Assembly: GCA_003695205.1 (NCBI GenBank)
Contig: RFIO01000015.1
Location: 1-7,481 of the forward strand
From: Deltaproteobacteria bacterium
GTDB lineage: Bacteria; Desulfobacterota; Desulfuromonadia; Desulfuromonadales; Geothermobacteraceae
Length of the DNA: 7,481 nucleotides
Direction of reading: 5' to 3'
In this document: positions 6,859-7,481 of the stretch, one piece after another
How positions within the stretch are numbered: the first letter of the stretch is position 1
Layout: each line of letters starts with the position of its first letter
Notes under the pieces: generated by a model
The model's input: the letters and a program-made list of their open reading frames with translations, nothing else
What the model was told of the DNA's origin: nothing
Database searches by the model: none
Position numbers and translations under genes: made by a program

Positions 6859-6892
6859 AAAAAGTCGGGAGGGGAGCGGGCCCCCTCCCGAC
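6859..6892 (-). terminator. Intercistronic attenuator-type terminator between aapJ and aapQ
   Basis: An 11-bp perfect stem, GTCGGGAGGGG (6864-6874) with CCCCTCCCGAC (6882-6892), encloses a 7-base loop. Read on the minus strand, the operon direction, it starts 12 bases after the aapJ stop and is followed by TTTTT at 6863-6859, as in an intrinsic terminator. Because aapQMP lie directly downstream and no clear new promoter is seen, it probably terminates only part of the transcripts or protects the aapJ mRNA 3' end, raising binding-protein levels over the membrane parts. Confidence 0.8.
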
Positions 6893-6904
6893 CGGTGGTG
6901 CAGT

Positions 6905-7481
6905 TTACTTGAAGGGCGGGGTGTACATCAAGCCGCCTTTGGTCCACAGGGCGTTCAGGCCCCGCTTGAGGCCGAGTTTGGTGTTGACGCCGACGTTGCG
7001 CTCGAACACCTCGCCGTAGTTGCCGACCTGCTTGATGATGTTGTAGGCCCACTTCTCATCCAGGCCCAGGGCCTTGCCGTTACCCGGGGTAACGCCAAGG
7101 AAGCGCTGGATCGCCGGGTTCTTGCTTTTGGTCATCTGGTCGACATTTTTGGAGGTGATGCCGAATTCCTCGGCCTGGATCATCGCCATGACGGCGAAGT
7201 CGACGATGTCGCGGAACTGGTCGTCACCGTGGCGCACGGCCGGAGCCAGGGGTTCCTTGGAGATGATCTCCGGCAGGATGACATAGTCGGCCGGATTGGG
7301 GGCGACGGCACGGATACCGGCCAGCTGGGAGGCATCCGAAGTCATGACGTCACAGCGGCCCGCGAAGAAGGTCTTGGACAGTTCGGCGGTCGACTCGATG
7401 ACCACCGGCTTCCATTTCATGCCGTTGCTGCGGAAGTAGTCGGCCACGTTCTGTTCGGTGGTGGTGCCGGGCAGGACGCAG
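6905..7481 (-). CDS. aapJ: Amino-acid ABC importer periplasmic binding protein (AapJ type), N-terminus missing
   Basis: The last 191 residues of a solute-binding protein of about 340; the start, signal peptide and first lobe lie beyond the right edge of the window. The frame is open to the edge and begins CVLPGTTTEQNVADYF, which is interior family sequence, so the GTG at 7447 is not the true start. It binds amino acids in the periplasm and delivers them to AapQ/AapM. Visible family features are GRCDVMTSDASQLAGIRAV, followed by DYVILPEIISKEPLAPAVRHGDDQFRDIV, where the SKEPL...VRHGDD block is the hallmark of AapJ/BztA-type proteins. The C-terminus NYGEVFERNVG...GLNALWTKGGLMYTPPFK is also typical. 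First visible gene of the operon, followed after 12 bases by a strong hairpin with a T-run. No sign of damage in the part seen. Confidence 0.93.
   Translation of the reverse strand, partial: CVLPGTTTEQNVADYFRSNGMKWKPVVIESTAELSKTFFAGRCDVMTSDASQLAGIRAVAPNPADYVILPEIISKEPLAPAVRHGDDQFRDIVDFAVMAMIQAEEFGITSKNVDQMTKSKNPAIQRFLGVTPGNGKALGLDEKWAYNIIKQVGNYGEVFERNVGVNTKLGLKRGLNALWTKGGLMYTPPFK

Noticed and set aside
1..7481. A novel defence, mobile or secretion system
   Set aside because: All seven genes belong to recognisable transport or envelope families, composition looks uniform, and there are no integrases, transposases, repeats arrays or RNA genes visible.

Overview
The window is ordinary bacterial chromosome. 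It is GC-rich (roughly 60% by eye) and densely coding, with Shine-Dalgarno sequences and intrinsic terminators and no sign of mobile DNA. It holds seven protein genes; the first and last are cut by the window edges. The proteins point to a Gram-negative bacterium: a periplasmic binding-protein ABC importer of the AapJQMP/BztABCD type, a LemA protein, and a long Pit phosphate permease with a PhoU-like tail. A proteobacterium or a member of the former Deltaproteobacteria (for example Desulfuromonadales) would fit, but the sequence alone does not settle the taxon.

Plus strand, bases 1 to about 1190: the 3' part of a gene for a GIDE/E3-ligase-like membrane protein that also carries a canonical EF-hand loop. 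After a 57-base gap comes a complete lemA gene. The gap contains a perfect 14-base TTGAT-N4-ATCAA palindrome, the consensus of FNR-type regulators. A strong hairpin with T-rich flanks on both strands (about 1188-1238) separates lemA from the convergent gene and can stop transcription from both sides.

Minus strand, bases 1249-3504: a 751-residue Pit/PHO-4 phosphate permease whose last ~220 residues form a cytoplasmic PhoU-like helical domain. Its upstream region (3505-3757) holds two CTGG/CCAG palindromes, a weak promoter candidate and the terminator of the next operon.

Minus strand, bases 3758-7481: an amino-acid ABC importer operon read in the order aapJ (binding protein, N-terminus outside the window), aapQ and aapM (permeases), aapP (ATPase). 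AapJ captures amino acids in the periplasm, AapQ/AapM form the membrane channel, and AapP hydrolyses ATP to drive uptake. A stem-loop with a T-run between aapJ and aapQ looks like a partial terminator that would leave binding-protein mRNA in excess. aapQ appears to start at TTG with a poor ribosome binding site, which would lower permease expression further. aapQ and aapM are one base apart and probably translationally coupled; aapP follows aapM by 14 bases. The operon ends at a hairpin at 3700-3731.

I see no RNA genes, CRISPR, insertion sequences, or a clearly new multi-gene system. The observations most worth a second look are the FNR-like palindrome before lemA, the expression-tuning elements between aapJ and aapQ, and the EF-hand in the GIDE-like protein.
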